DNA of 32,475 bases from contig JBMDXQ010000079.1 of the NCBI GenBank assembly GCA_048594975.1, positions 1 through 32,475 on the forward strand, read 5' to 3'. A model generated the notes under the pieces. It made no database searches. It saw nothing but the letters and a program-made list of their open reading frames with translations, and was not told the DNA's origin. Position 1 is the first letter of the stretch. Every line of letters begins with the position of its first letter. Origin of the DNA: JBMDXB01 sp048594975. Its GTDB lineage: Bacteria > Acidobacteriota > Vicinamibacteria > Vicinamibacterales > 2-12-FULL-66-21. Shown here piece after piece: positions 16,208-25,987 of this stretch. The position numbers and the translations under genes were made by a program.

Positions 16208-16227
16208 CTTCTGCCTTCAGTCGGAAG
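16208..16227. repeat. Short imperfect palindrome, dispersed family copy 1
   Basis: CTTCTGCCTTCAGTCGGAAG is an imperfect palindrome. Two related units occur at 17941-17960 and 18018-18037. All three are in spaces between divergent genes, as REP-like elements are. Confidence 0.5.
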
Positions 16228-16281
16228 GTCATCTCATCGGCGCCGACAGCCTGATAGAATCTCCGCGCACGTCCCATCACC

Positions 16282-16872
16282 ATGGTCGATATCGAACGCA
16301 CGCTCGGCGCCATCACGCTCGCCCCATACATCGTCAAGGCGATGGCGCTCATCGGCGTGCGCCGCCGCGCCGGCAGCAACATGTTCCGGCACCAGATCAG
16401 CACCATGGGCATCCTGCTCGACTACAAGATCGTGGATCCCGTGCTCCTCAAGGCGGCGGTGATCCACGACTTGTTTGAAGACGCCGCGGCGATGCCGGGC
16501 GTCAGCGAGGCGGAGATCAGCCGCATCGACGCCGACGGGCCGGCGGTGTACCAGCTGGTCATGGAGGTGACGCTGCGGTCGCCCGGGGGCGAGCGGGAGC
16601 CCAAGTCGGAGTACCTGCTGCGCATCATGCGCACCGGCAGTCCGCGGGCGCGCACTCTGAAGCTCGCCGACCGGATCAGCAACCTCACCGCGCTCGGGTT
16701 CGTCCACGACGCGGCGTTCATCGAACGCTACGTCGCCGAGACCCGCGAGTATATCCTGCCGTACGCGCGCGAGGTGAACCCCGACATGTTCCGCGAGCTG
16801 TCCGACCTGGTCCAGAACCGCGAGCTGCTGATCCCGATCATCAGGCGTCAGCAGGAAGCCATCCCGGAGTAA
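16282..16872 (+). CDS. HD-domain protein of the RelA/SpoT hydrolase type
   Basis: The protein has 196 residues, about the length of stand-alone Mesh1-type alarmone hydrolases. Its HD-domain metal ligands match that family in order: His37 (FRHQ), His62-Asp63 (AAVIHDLFED), the extra Glu66-Asp67 pair typical of RelA/SpoT hydrolases, and Asp130 (LKLADRISNL), with Asn134 after it. No synthetase, TGS or ACT part is present. The likely reaction is removal of the 3'-pyrophosphate from a ppGpp-like or other nucleotide, though this cannot be settled from sequence; the typical RxKDxxxxPYxxH opening is weak (RRRAGSNMFRH). A -10-like TAGAAT lies at 16255-16260, 21 nt before the ATG. The gene converges with the agmatinase gene. 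Confidence 0.75.
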   Translation: MVDIERTLGAITLAPYIVKAMALIGVRRRAGSNMFRHQISTMGILLDYKIVDPVLLKAAVIHDLFEDAAAMPGVSEAEISRIDADGPAVYQLVMEVTLRSPGGEREPKSEYLLRIMRTGSPRARTLKLADRISNLTALGFVHDAAFIERYVAETREYILPYAREVNPDMFRELSDLVQNRELLIPIIRRQQEAIPE

Positions 16873-17080
16873 TCCCTCATCCCCGATCGCGCATAATCGC
16901 TCATCCCGAATCCCGGATCCTGAATCCCAATCCCTGATCCTGAATCTATTCCGCATTCCGATCGCTGATCGTGAATCCGACCGGTCGAAGACGACCGATT
17001 TCCGACTCAGGATGCAGGGATCCACGATCAGCGATTGAAGGATGGAGGATTCAGGATCAGGGATCCGCGATCGGGTGGAC
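16873..17080. repeat. Degenerate repeats with inverted halves between convergent genes
   Basis: The left half (about 16880-16947) repeats variants of ATCCCTGATCCTGAATC: CCCGATCGCG, CCCGGATCCTGAATCCC, CCCTGATCCTGAATC. The right half (about 17030-17075) carries the reverse complements: GGATTCAGGATCAGGGATCC, then GCGATCGGG. The two halves could fold into one long imperfect hairpin between the ends of the HD gene and the agmatinase gene. It may stop transcription from both sides or be a decayed simple repeat. It codes for nothing. Confidence 0.65.
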
Positions 17081-17872
17081 TCACCGAATCAGGCCCCCGA
17101 GCTCTTTGACGAACTTGGCGGCCACCCGCGCGGTGAGGTCGCGCCAGTCGTGGCGCGGGTTGTATTCGACGACGTCGGCGCCGATGACGTGCGCGCGGAT
17201 CGCGCCCAGCACCTCGAGGACGTCACGGACGGTCAGCCCCCCCGGCTCCGGGTGCGACAGGCCGGGGGCCAGCATCGGCTCGAGCACGTCGAGATCGAGC
17301 GACACGTAGACCGGCCCCTGGACCGCCGAGATGATCGGGATGGCATCCCGCCACTGCCCGGCGCCGAAGATCTCGGTGCCGAAGCGGTCCGACTGCTCGC
17401 GCTGCGGCGGCGTCAGCGTGCGGACGCCGACCTGGATCAGCCGCTCGGCCAGCCGCTCTTCCATGATGCGCGCAAACGGGCAGGCATGAGAGAACGGGTC
17501 GCCCGCGTACTCGTCGTAGAGATCTCCGTGGGCGTCGAGGTGCACGATGGTCAGCCCCTTCCGGTTCTGGAACGCGCGCAGCACCGGGTAGGTGATCGAG
17601 TGATCGCCGCCGAGCAGCAGCGGCGCGCCGCCCGCGTCGACGATGTCGCACACCGCCGTCTCGATCGCCGCCCGCGCGCCGGCGTCGTCGTCGGGCAGCT
17701 CCAGGTCCCCGCCGTCGAGCAGCACGTCGGCGGCCGAGAGGTCGTCGCCGCGTTCGTTGAACGGATTGCTCGAGGCCGAGTTCAGGGCGGCGCGGATGCG
17801 CGGCGGCGCCTCCGCGGCTCCGCGCTCGTACGACGACGAGCCGTCCCACGGGATCCCGAGCAGGGTGATCAT
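17081..17872 (-). CDS. Agmatinase/arginase-family ureohydrolase
   Basis: The protein has 263 residues, slightly short for the family (about 290-310). Binuclear manganese-site motifs are in place: GGDHS (88-92), DAHGD (113-117), with the following substrate loop DEYAGDPFSHACPF, and SLDLD (191-195). The usual third Asp of SxDxDxxDP is a Glu (LEP), a mild change that does not remove a metal ligand. The family hydrolyses guanidino compounds to urea and an amine; agmatine to putrescine is the most common case for bacterial proteins with the SHACPF loop, though guanidinobutyrate and others are possible. A GGAG precedes the ATG. A perfect inverted repeat straddles the -10 at 17878-17900. Confidence 0.88.
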   Translation of the reverse strand: MITLLGIPWDGSSSYERGAAEAPPRIRAALNSASSNPFNERGDDLSAADVLLDGGDLELPDDDAGARAAIETAVCDIVDAGGAPLLLGGDHSITYPVLRAFQNRKGLTIVHLDAHGDLYDEYAGDPFSHACPFARIMEERLAERLIQVGVRTLTPPQREQSDRFGTEIFGAGQWRDAIPIISAVQGPVYVSLDLDVLEPMLAPGLSHPEPGGLTVRDVLEVLGAIRAHVIGADVVEYNPRHDWRDLTARVAAKFVKELGGLIR

Positions 17873-17877
17873 CGTGT

Positions 17878-17900
17878 ACTCCGGACATTATCGCCGGAGT
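17878..17900 (-). promoter_or_regulatory. -10 GATAAT inside a perfect inverted repeat upstream of agmatinase gene
   Basis: ACTCCGG (17878-17884) and CCGGAGT (17894-17900) are exact complements with a 9-bp gap, and the gap holds GATAAT on the minus strand (17892-17887). A dyad placed over the -10 is a typical repressor site, but it could also be a short hairpin near the 5' end of the message. The left arm supplies the GGAG ribosome-binding site. Confidence 0.5.
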
Positions 17901-17940
17901 TGCGCCGCCGCCGGCAAGCCCGAGCTCCGGGCGTCCGGTC

Positions 17941-17960
17941 CCTCCGCCTGCAGGCGGAAG
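17941..17960. repeat. Short palindrome, dispersed family copy 2
   Basis: The core TCCGCCTGCAGGCGGA (17943-17958) is a perfect 16-bp palindrome, the best-preserved unit of the three. It lies between the divergent agmatinase and MgtC-like genes. Confidence 0.6.
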
Positions 17961-18017
17961 CCCCAGTTGAAGCGCACCTCAGTCGAAAGTGCACCTCCGT
18001 TGACGCGTACTTGGTGG

Positions 18018-18037
18018 CTTCCGGCGTCGGCCGAAAG
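18018..18037. repeat. Short imperfect palindrome, dispersed family copy 3
   Basis: CTTCCGGCGTCGGCCGAAAG is an imperfect palindrome, 57 bases from copy 2 in the same intergenic space. The spacing of the two copies suggests a paired (REP/BIME-like) arrangement. Confidence 0.5.
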
Positions 18038-18090
18038 GCCCGCGAGCCCCCGCGCGCCGAGGCGGAGCCCCGAACGCCGCCGGGCGCCAT

Positions 18091-18096
18091 TATGAT
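18091..18096 (+). promoter_or_regulatory. -10-like TATGAT, leaderless start of MgtC-like gene
   Basis: TATGAT ends 6 nt before the GTG at 18103, so the message would begin at the start codon. No clear -35 is seen 16-19 bp upstream. Confidence 0.5.
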
Positions 18097-18102
18097 CGAC
18101 AC

Positions 18103-19350
18103 GTGTTCCCCCTGGACATCGCCGGCATCGTCGCTGCCGCGCTCGGCGGCGCGGCGATCGGCCTGGAGCGCCAGTGGTCCGGACACGCGGAAGGACCGTC
18201 TGCGCGCTTCGCCGGCATCCGCACGTTCACGATGCTCGGCGGCCTCGCCGGCCTGAGCGGCTGGCTGTGGACGGCCGGCGCAGTCGCCGCGGCCACCGTC
18301 CTGCTGGCGGGCGCCGTCGCGATCACGCTGGCCGCCTACGTCGCCGCCAGCCGCCAGGACGTCGACGGCACGACGGAGGTTGCCGCGCTGATCGTGCTCG
18401 CCGCCGGCGTGCTTGCCGGCATGGGACGGATCCGGCTCGCGAGCGCCATCATCGCGGTCGAGGTCCTGCTGCTCGTCGAGAAGTCGCGCCTGCACACGCT
18501 CGTGCGGCGCATCGACGATCTCGAGCTGCGCGCCGCCGTGCGCTTCGCGGTGATGGCGCTGGTGATCCTCCCGCTCCTGCCCCCGGGACCCTACGGCCCC
18601 TCCAACGCGGTCCGCCCGCGCGAGCTGTGGCTGCTGGTCCTGTTCTTCTCCGGCCTGAGCTTTGTCGGGCACTTCCTGCGGCGTGCCGTGGGCCCGGGAC
18701 ACGGGTACCTCCTGAGCGGCCTGCTGGGCGGGCTGGTATCTTCGACCAACGTGACCCTCACCTTCGCGCGCGCGAGCCGCGGCGAGCGGTCGATCGAGCG
18801 TCCGCTCGCCTTTGGCGTCGTCGCCGCCAACACGGTGCTCTATCCGCGGGTGGCCGCCGCTGTGGCGGCGTTGAAGCCGGCGCTGCTCGCCGCGCTGGTC
18901 CCGTATCTCGCGGCGCCCGCGATCGTCGGTGCGCTCGCCATGCTCCCCGCAATCGCGCGGCGCGGCGAACCGCAGACGACGACGCCGGTTGCGGAACGGA
19001 ACCCGCTGCAGCTCTCCGCCGCGCTGCAGATGGCGGTGCTCTTCCAGGTCGTGCTGGTGATCGTCAGCCTGGTCAGGGCGACGTGGGGCGAGGCGGGCGT
19101 GCTGGCGACGGCGGCGGTGCTCGGATTGACGGATGTCGATGCGCTGACCGTCTCGATGACGCGCAACGTCGCCGCCACCGTGCCGCTGGAGACGGCAGCA
19201 CTCGCGATCGCCGTCGGGATCCTCGCCAATACCGGCGTCAAGCTGGGCGTCGTGCTGTTCGTCGGCTCTCCGGCATTCCGGCTGATCGCGGGAGGTGCGT
19301 TGCTGCTGATGGCGGCCGCCATCGGCGCGTCGATTGTGCTGATGACGTGA
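18103..19350 (+). CDS. MgtC/SapB-type membrane protein with DUF4010 domain
   Basis: The protein has 415 residues and around 12 membrane spans. The N-terminal part is the MgtC/SapB domain: AALGGAAIGLERQWSGHAEG and FAGIRTFTMLGGLAGLSGWL match the ExxR and GxRTF signatures. The C-terminal part (about 180-415) is a DUF4010 domain, with GLLGGLVSSTNVTLTFARASR and LGLTDVDALTVSMTR as its recognisable stretches. MgtC itself inhibits ATP synthase and helps growth in low magnesium; the long MgtC-DUF4010 proteins are less understood and may transport something. The GTG start is preceded only by a -10, so it appears leaderless. The gene stands alone. Confidence 0.85.
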   Translation: MFPLDIAGIVAAALGGAAIGLERQWSGHAEGPSARFAGIRTFTMLGGLAGLSGWLWTAGAVAAATVLLAGAVAITLAAYVAASRQDVDGTTEVAALIVLAAGVLAGMGRIRLASAIIAVEVLLLVEKSRLHTLVRRIDDLELRAAVRFAVMALVILPLLPPGPYGPSNAVRPRELWLLVLFFSGLSFVGHFLRRAVGPGHGYLLSGLLGGLVSSTNVTLTFARASRGERSIERPLAFGVVAANTVLYPRVAAAVAALKPALLAALVPYLAAPAIVGALAMLPAIARRGEPQTTTPVAERNPLQLSAALQMAVLFQVVLVIVSLVRATWGEAGVLATAAVLGLTDVDALTVSMTRNVAATVPLETAALAIAVGILANTGVKLGVVLFVGSPAFRLIAGGALLLMAAAIGASIVLMT

Positions 19351-19387
19351 TCGCCCGCCGCGCCGCCTACCCTGCTACTCCTGACCC

Positions 19388-20470
19388 TTATTCCTTACTC
19401 CTCACCATTTGGGCCTCCACTCTGCGCTTGGTCGCGCGCAGCGCCCTCAACACGCCGTCCCTGGCGCTGCTGCGCACGCGGTTACGCGCGAACAGGCCCG
19501 TGAACCCCGTCAGCCCGTCCGACCGGCTGCGCGACACGCTCGCGAACCAGAAGCCCCGGCCGCGCGCCGGGTCGGGGACGAGCGCGCGCAGCTCCAGCGC
19601 CGTCCAGAAATAGTGGCTCGCGTACAGCATCTTCGTGCCGACGACCGTCCCGCGCGTGTGCGGGTAGATGACGACGTGATTGATGCGCAGCGTCGGCTTC
19701 AAGCCGATGTCTACCATTTGCCAGTACAGGAACGAGGTCTCGCCGCCGAGCGACACGTTCGGGTACTCGATCAAGTAGCGGCCCAGCTCGGGCACGTAGT
19801 CGACGAACTCGGGCAGCCTCTCGAGCATCGACTTGAACTCGGCGGCCACGAACGTCGGGCGGTCCGAGTCGCGGTAGACGCTCAAACGGTTGTTGCCCGC
19901 CTCGAGATATCCGGTGACGAACTCGTAGCACAGCCGCCGCATGAACGCGTTGGCGTCTGCCCGCGCCGTCGCGCGCGACCAGTCGACCTCGCGGCGCAGC
20001 TGCTGCAGCGCCGCGTGGCTCAGCTTCACGCCGCAGTCCCCGACCTGGCATCGCCGCAGTTCCCTGATGTCTTCGTCGGGCAGCTCGAGCTCGGCGAAGT
20101 CCTCCAGGCGGGGCGGGTCGGTGATGCGCTTCGTCTTCAGGAAGCCGGCGCCGCGCTCGAAGCTCTCGATGTCGTTGACCGCTGCGACGTACTGTGCTGG
20201 GGAGGCCGCGATCCACACGGCCCCGAACACGGCGATTTCGTGCGCGGTACCGGTGTCGAGGAGCTTCGAGATCGGTGCGCCGGCCAGCAGCAATCGCCTC
20301 TCGCCGGACGACAGGTGCGCGACCGCCCTGGCGTAGTGGTCGAGCGCCGGCGGAAGATCGGCCGCCGCCGTGGTCGCCTGCCGCACGGCGCCCGCACCGG
20401 CGTACATCAGGATCGCTGCAAGCGGCGCGGCGATCGCGGCACGGGGGCGGCGCGGCGGCGACTGTCTCAT
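19388..20470 (-). CDS. Exported protein of unknown function with CxxxxC pair
   Basis: The protein has 360 residues from the ATG at 20470, which shares one base with the upstream gene's stop; a longer open frame lies inside that gene. The N-terminus is basic then hydrophobic (RRPRAAIAAPLAAILMYAGAGA), so it is exported or anchored. The body includes FERGAGFLKTKRI, DPPRLEDFAELELPDEDI, ELRRCQVGDCGVKLSHAALQ (two cysteines that could form a disulfide), and a later strand-rich half with SVYRDSDRPTFVAAEFK, INHVVIYPHTRGTVVGTKML. No catalytic motif was found. The same order of features occurs in proteins I recall only as hypothetical. The extreme C-terminus (from codons reading MVRSKE) is in a low-complexity stretch. 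Confidence 0.7.
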   Translation of the reverse strand: MRQSPPRRPRAAIAAPLAAILMYAGAGAVRQATTAAADLPPALDHYARAVAHLSSGERRLLLAGAPISKLLDTGTAHEIAVFGAVWIAASPAQYVAAVNDIESFERGAGFLKTKRITDPPRLEDFAELELPDEDIRELRRCQVGDCGVKLSHAALQQLRREVDWSRATARADANAFMRRLCYEFVTGYLEAGNNRLSVYRDSDRPTFVAAEFKSMLERLPEFVDYVPELGRYLIEYPNVSLGGETSFLYWQMVDIGLKPTLRINHVVIYPHTRGTVVGTKMLYASHYFWTALELRALVPDPARGRGFWFASVSRSRSDGLTGFTGLFARNRVRSSARDGVLRALRATKRRVEAQMVRSKE

Positions 20471-21321
20471 CAGGCGCGGAGGTACTCGTACAAGTCGGAG
20501 CTCGCGACGAGCTCGTCCACGAACGTGAACGTGCCCGAGTCCCGGATCTCGCGTCCGGAGGCCAACAGGGCGCTCATCGCCACGCGGAAGAGCGAGGTCG
20601 CCAGGCTGATCCGCCTGACGCCCGCCTCCGCCAGGTCGTCGACGTTGAACGACTTGCCACTGATACCCACCATGAAGTTGACCGGATTCGCCACCGACGC
20701 GCACACGCGCGCGACCGCCGCCAGGTCAGGCAGGCCGGGCGCAAACAGAACGTCTGCGCCCGCGCGCTCGAACGCCTGCAGTCGCGCGATCGTGTCGTCG
20801 AGATCGGGGTTGCCCCGCACGAAGTTCTCCGCGCGCGCGGTCAGCAGGAACGAATACGGCAGCGCGTGCGCAGCTTCGGCGGCCGCGGCCACGCGTTCGG
20901 CGGCGAGGCCCGGGTCGTAGATCGGACGGCCGGCGATCCCGGTGGCGTCCTCGATCGAGCAACCTGCCAGCCCGACCTCCGCGGCGAGCCGGACCGTGCC
21001 GGCTACGCCGGCCGGCGCGTCACTGAACCCGTTCTCCAGGTCGGCCGAAACCGGCAGGCCCGTCGCCTCGACAATCACCCGCGCGTGTGCGAGGGCCTCG
21101 TCGCACGTCAGCTGGCCGTCGCGCCGGCCCAGGGTGGCGGCTGACGCCGCGCTCGAGGTCGCCAGCGCCCGGAAGCCGAGCGCCCCCAGCAGCCGCGCCG
21201 ACGCCGCGTCCCACGGGTTGGGCATGACGAAAGCGCCCGGCCCGGCGTGGAGCGCGCGAAAGGAAGCGGCCCTCTCGGCGCGGGTGGGAGGACGCCCCGC
21301 GGACCCGGCCATCGGTCCCAC
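20470..21321 (-). CDS. Isocitrate lyase/PEP mutase-family enzyme
   Basis: The protein has 283 residues with a TIM-barrel of the PEP mutase superfamily: FVMPNPWDAASARLLGALGF, PVSADLENGFS (metal-binding Asp), CSIEDATG and FLLTARAENF. The KKCGH loop of true isocitrate lyases is absent, and so is the motif that marks methylisocitrate lyase, which agrees with the generic subgroup often named carboxyvinyl-carboxyphosphonate phosphorylmutase-like. The reaction is carbon-carbon or carbon-phosphorus bond cleavage on an alpha-keto acid, substrate unknown. The GTG at 21321 or the ATG at 21312 could be the start. It lies 8 bases after the ACT-domain gene and overlaps the next gene, so the three are likely one operon. 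Confidence 0.85.
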   Translation of the reverse strand: MGPMAGSAGRPPTRAERAASFRALHAGPGAFVMPNPWDAASARLLGALGFRALATSSAASAATLGRRDGQLTCDEALAHARVIVEATGLPVSADLENGFSDAPAGVAGTVRLAAEVGLAGCSIEDATGIAGRPIYDPGLAAERVAAAAEAAHALPYSFLLTARAENFVRGNPDLDDTIARLQAFERAGADVLFAPGLPDLAAVARVCASVANPVNFMVGISGKSFNVDDLAEAGVRRISLATSLFRVAMSALLASGREIRDSGTFTFVDELVASSDLYEYLRA

Positions 21322-21328
21322 CGCGCCT

Positions 21329-21742
21329 CTAGGAGTCCGCCGCCGCGTTGAGCCGGACGATGGCGCGGTCGTTGTTGGCCGTGGCGAATACGACCAGGCA
21401 GCGGTCCTGCGCGCTGGTGGCCGAGGCGTAGAGATGGTGGATGTCGATCTCGTCGGCAGCGAGCTGGTCGGTGATGCGCCGTAGCATCCCCGGCTTGTGC
21501 GGCACCTCGGTGACGACGACCTCCGCCTCCCGCACCGTGTGCTTCTGCGCCTTCAACGCGTCGCCGGCACGGGCGGTGTCGTCGGTGAGCAGGCGCATCA
21601 CCGCCTGGTCACCCTCGACCCAGGCGCTCACCGCGAGGATGTTGACGCCCCGATCAGACAGCGTCTTCGCGATCCTGTTCAGCGTGCCGATCGCGTTCGG
21701 CATGCGGAGTACGATTTCCCTGGCCGAACGGGCCTTGAGCAT
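21329..21742 (-). CDS. Tandem ACT-domain protein
   Basis: The protein has 137 residues from the ATG at 21742, with GGAGGG about 9 nt upstream. The first ACT domain reads EIVLRMPNAIGTLNRIAKTL, SDRGVNILAVSAWVEGDQAV; the second reads VVVTEVPHKPGMLRRITDQL and EIDIHHLYASA. ACT domains bind amino acids or other small ligands and usually regulate enzymes, but here they stand alone. Related stand-alone tandem proteins are thought to sense amino acids. The gene begins the operon with the PEP mutase-family enzyme, which may be the target of its control. Confidence 0.85.
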   Translation of the reverse strand: MLKARSAREIVLRMPNAIGTLNRIAKTLSDRGVNILAVSAWVEGDQAVMRLLTDDTARAGDALKAQKHTVREAEVVVTEVPHKPGMLRRITDQLAADEIDIHHLYASATSAQDRCLVVFATANNDRAIVRLNAAADS

Positions 21743-21902
21743 CGTGGCGGCCCTCCTGGTGTGGCGCGTCGAGGAACGCGGGCCGAGAGGCACGAGCCGA
21801 CGCACCGGCGCCAGTTTACCGCGTTCCGCGGGCGTCCAGCGCCGGACGGCGATCGGCCGCGGGCGAGCGCGCCCGCGCACCCTGCTCCGCACCGTCCACG
21901 CG

Positions 21903-22892
21903 TCAATCGAAGCGCGGCAGCACGTGCGTGCCCAGCAGCTCGAACAGCCGGCGCCGGTATCCCCACCGTTCGTCGCTCATCGCCGTCGATGACGTGACGG
22001 TGACGACGAGGTCGAGATCGCGGAAGACGAAGATGTACTGTCCGCCGAACCCCCAGGCAAAGCAGGCGCGATGTCCGCCGACGTCCTGGATCCACCAGCC
22101 GTAGCCGTATTCGCGATCGGGATCCCATCGCGAGCGCGTGCGCGGCTTGCACGACGCCTCCACCCACTGCTCGGACAGGACCTGGCGTCCGCGTGCGCGG
22201 CCGCCGTGCAGGTACAGCTCGCCAAACGCGATCATCTGCGCCGGCGTCATCAGCATCTCGTTGCCCCCGAAGTAGATGCCCTGCGGGTCGCGGGGCCATC
22301 GCGCGAGCGAGATGCCGAGCGGGCGGGCGAGCGCCTCGGTTGCGAAACGGTGGGTGCTCCGCTTCGTCGCCTTCGTGAGGATGGCCGAGAGGATGTGCGA
22401 CGTGCCGGTGCTGTACTCCATCGACGTTCCCGGATCGCTCACCATCGGCCGCGCCAGGGCGTAGTGCACCCAGTGGCGGCTGCGCACCCAGGGTCCGTAT
22501 CGCGCGCCGCTCGTCGACTCCAGCCCCGACCGCATCGTCAACAGGTCTTCGATCGTGATGGCCTGCTTGCGCGCGTCAGGGTCCTTGCGCAGCTCGGGGA
22601 ACCAGCGAACGATCGGGTCGTCCACACCGCGGATGAGGCGGCCGTCGATGGCGATGCCGACGAGCGCGGCGATGACGCTCTTCGCGGCCGACTTGATGTT
22701 GGAGAGCCGGGTTGCGCCGTGGCCGGGCGCGTAGTACTCCAGCGCCCGCGTGCCGCGGTGACTGGCAACGAGGCTGTGAAGCTGCGGCAGCGCGGATGCG
22801 GCCGAGCGTGCCGCCGAGAAGTCCTGCGCGGGTGCGGGGCGGACGATGGCCGCGCCGGCGACGGCGACGCAGAGCGCGAGGGCGACCCTCAT
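21903..22892 (-). CDS. Secreted serine hydrolase, beta-lactamase/NylB-like
   Basis: The protein has 329 residues with a signal peptide (LALCVAVAGAAIVRPAPAQ). The SxxK motif is SAAK (Ser68-Lys71), followed by the usual helix SVIAALVGIAID and DPIVRWFPEL. The second motif is YST (Tyr160) where class C enzymes have YxN, and the third is in the region FAWGFGGQYIFV. This fits the 6-aminohexanoate-dimer-hydrolase/esterase branch better than true beta-lactamases. It is distinct from the larger CubicO protein at 14344. A -10-like TACGAT ends 6 nt before the ATG. It is divergent from the kinase gene at 23046. Confidence 0.88.
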   Translation of the reverse strand: MRVALALCVAVAGAAIVRPAPAQDFSAARSAASALPQLHSLVASHRGTRALEYYAPGHGATRLSNIKSAAKSVIAALVGIAIDGRLIRGVDDPIVRWFPELRKDPDARKQAITIEDLLTMRSGLESTSGARYGPWVRSRHWVHYALARPMVSDPGTSMEYSTGTSHILSAILTKATKRSTHRFATEALARPLGISLARWPRDPQGIYFGGNEMLMTPAQMIAFGELYLHGGRARGRQVLSEQWVEASCKPRTRSRWDPDREYGYGWWIQDVGGHRACFAWGFGGQYIFVFRDLDLVVTVTSSTAMSDERWGYRRRLFELLGTHVLPRFD

Positions 22893-22898
22893 GGACCG

Positions 22899-22904
22899 AT
22901 CGTA
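22899..22904 (-). promoter_or_regulatory. -10-like TACGAT, leaderless start of hydrolase gene
   Basis: TACGAT on the minus strand ends 6 nt before the ATG at 22892. There is no ribosome-binding site, and no clear -35. Confidence 0.45.
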
Positions 22905-23030
22905 ACGTCACCACGTGCGCACCTCGCGGGCTCACCAGGACGCGGGAAACCTGGTGGGGCGCACCCTCCACCGCCCGAAGCTCGGCGATGACTCTGATCC
23001 GAATGCCGCGGCAGGCCACGTGGCGAGAGG

Positions 23031-23036
23031 TATGAT
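23031..23036 (+). promoter_or_regulatory. -10-like TATGAT upstream of kinase gene
   Basis: TATGAT ends 9 nt before the GTG at 23046, so the leader would be at most 2-3 bases. No -35 is clear. Confidence 0.4.
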
Positions 23037-23045
23037 CGGCCTTCG

Positions 23046-25420
<2,375 letters not shown>

Positions 25421-25430
<10 letters not shown>

Positions 25431-25500
25431 ATGGTCAGTGGTGCGAGAATGTGCGATTCACGCTCCGGTCACGTGGCTGTCGTTTACCACTTGCCACTTA
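25421..25500. repeat. Inverted repeat AAGTGGTAA / TTACCACTT at the end of the kinase gene
   Basis: AAGTGGTAA (25422-25430, its TAA being the kinase stop) is exactly complementary to TTACCACTT (25484-25492). A further CCACTTA follows at 25494-25500. This is the same core as the pair at 259-327, again overlapping a stop codon. The stretch up to 25523 holds no gene. Confidence 0.55.
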
Positions 25501-25523
25501 CTACTTACTCGCTGACCCGGTTC

Positions 25524-25982
25524 GTGAAGACACTGTCAGATCCTGACTGCCTGGCGGAGATCGCCCGAAGGCTGGGGACGGTTCGGCCGGACAGCCAACG
25601 CCGGTGGGGACGCATGTCGGCGCACCAGATGGTCTGCCACCTCGCCGACGGATGCCGGATGGCGCTGGGCGAGAAAGTCGTGAAGGAGACGGCCGTGCCC
25701 ATCCCACGCCCGATGTTGCGCTGGATGGTGCTGTACGGGCCGCTCCGCTGGCCGAGCGGCGTCCCCACCAGCCCCGAGCTCGATCAGTGCGGCGGCGGAA
25801 CGGCTCCTGAGGACTTCGCCGCGGACGTCGGCCGCCTCGAGGCGCTGTTGCGCGCGATGAGCACGGGCGGCGCGAACGGCCGCTGGCCGAGGCATCCGCT
25901 GTTCGGCAGGATGTCCCGCGCCGACTGGATGCGCTGGGGATACCTGCACGCCGACCATCACCTGCGCCAGTTCGGCGCCTGA
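25524..25982 (+). CDS. DUF1569 (DinB-like) protein
   Basis: The protein has 152 residues from the GTG at 25524, which gives the usual length; the open frame extends upstream through repeat sequence. It matches DUF1569: RWGRMSAHQMVCHLADGCRM with a His pair spaced as in the DinB four-helix fold, and a closing WGYLHADHHLRQFG. DinB-superfamily proteins place three His residues around a metal; the likely ligands here are His of HQMVCHL and HADHH. Many act as thiol-dependent transferases, but this branch has no assigned reaction. It lies 5 bases before another DinB-like gene. Confidence 0.8.
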   Translation: MKTLSDPDCLAEIARRLGTVRPDSQRRWGRMSAHQMVCHLADGCRMALGEKVVKETAVPIPRPMLRWMVLYGPLRWPSGVPTSPELDQCGGGTAPEDFAADVGRLEALLRAMSTGGANGRWPRHPLFGRMSRADWMRWGYLHADHHLRQFGA

Positions 25983-25987
25983 CGATC

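Noticed and set aside
16873..17080. CRISPR array
   Set aside because: The units are degenerate and adjacent, with no spacers of even length, and half are inverted; no cas gene is near.
20471..20704. N-terminal extension of the unknown exported protein
   Set aside because: It lies within the PEP mutase-family gene and would bury the signal peptide that starts after the ATG at 20470.
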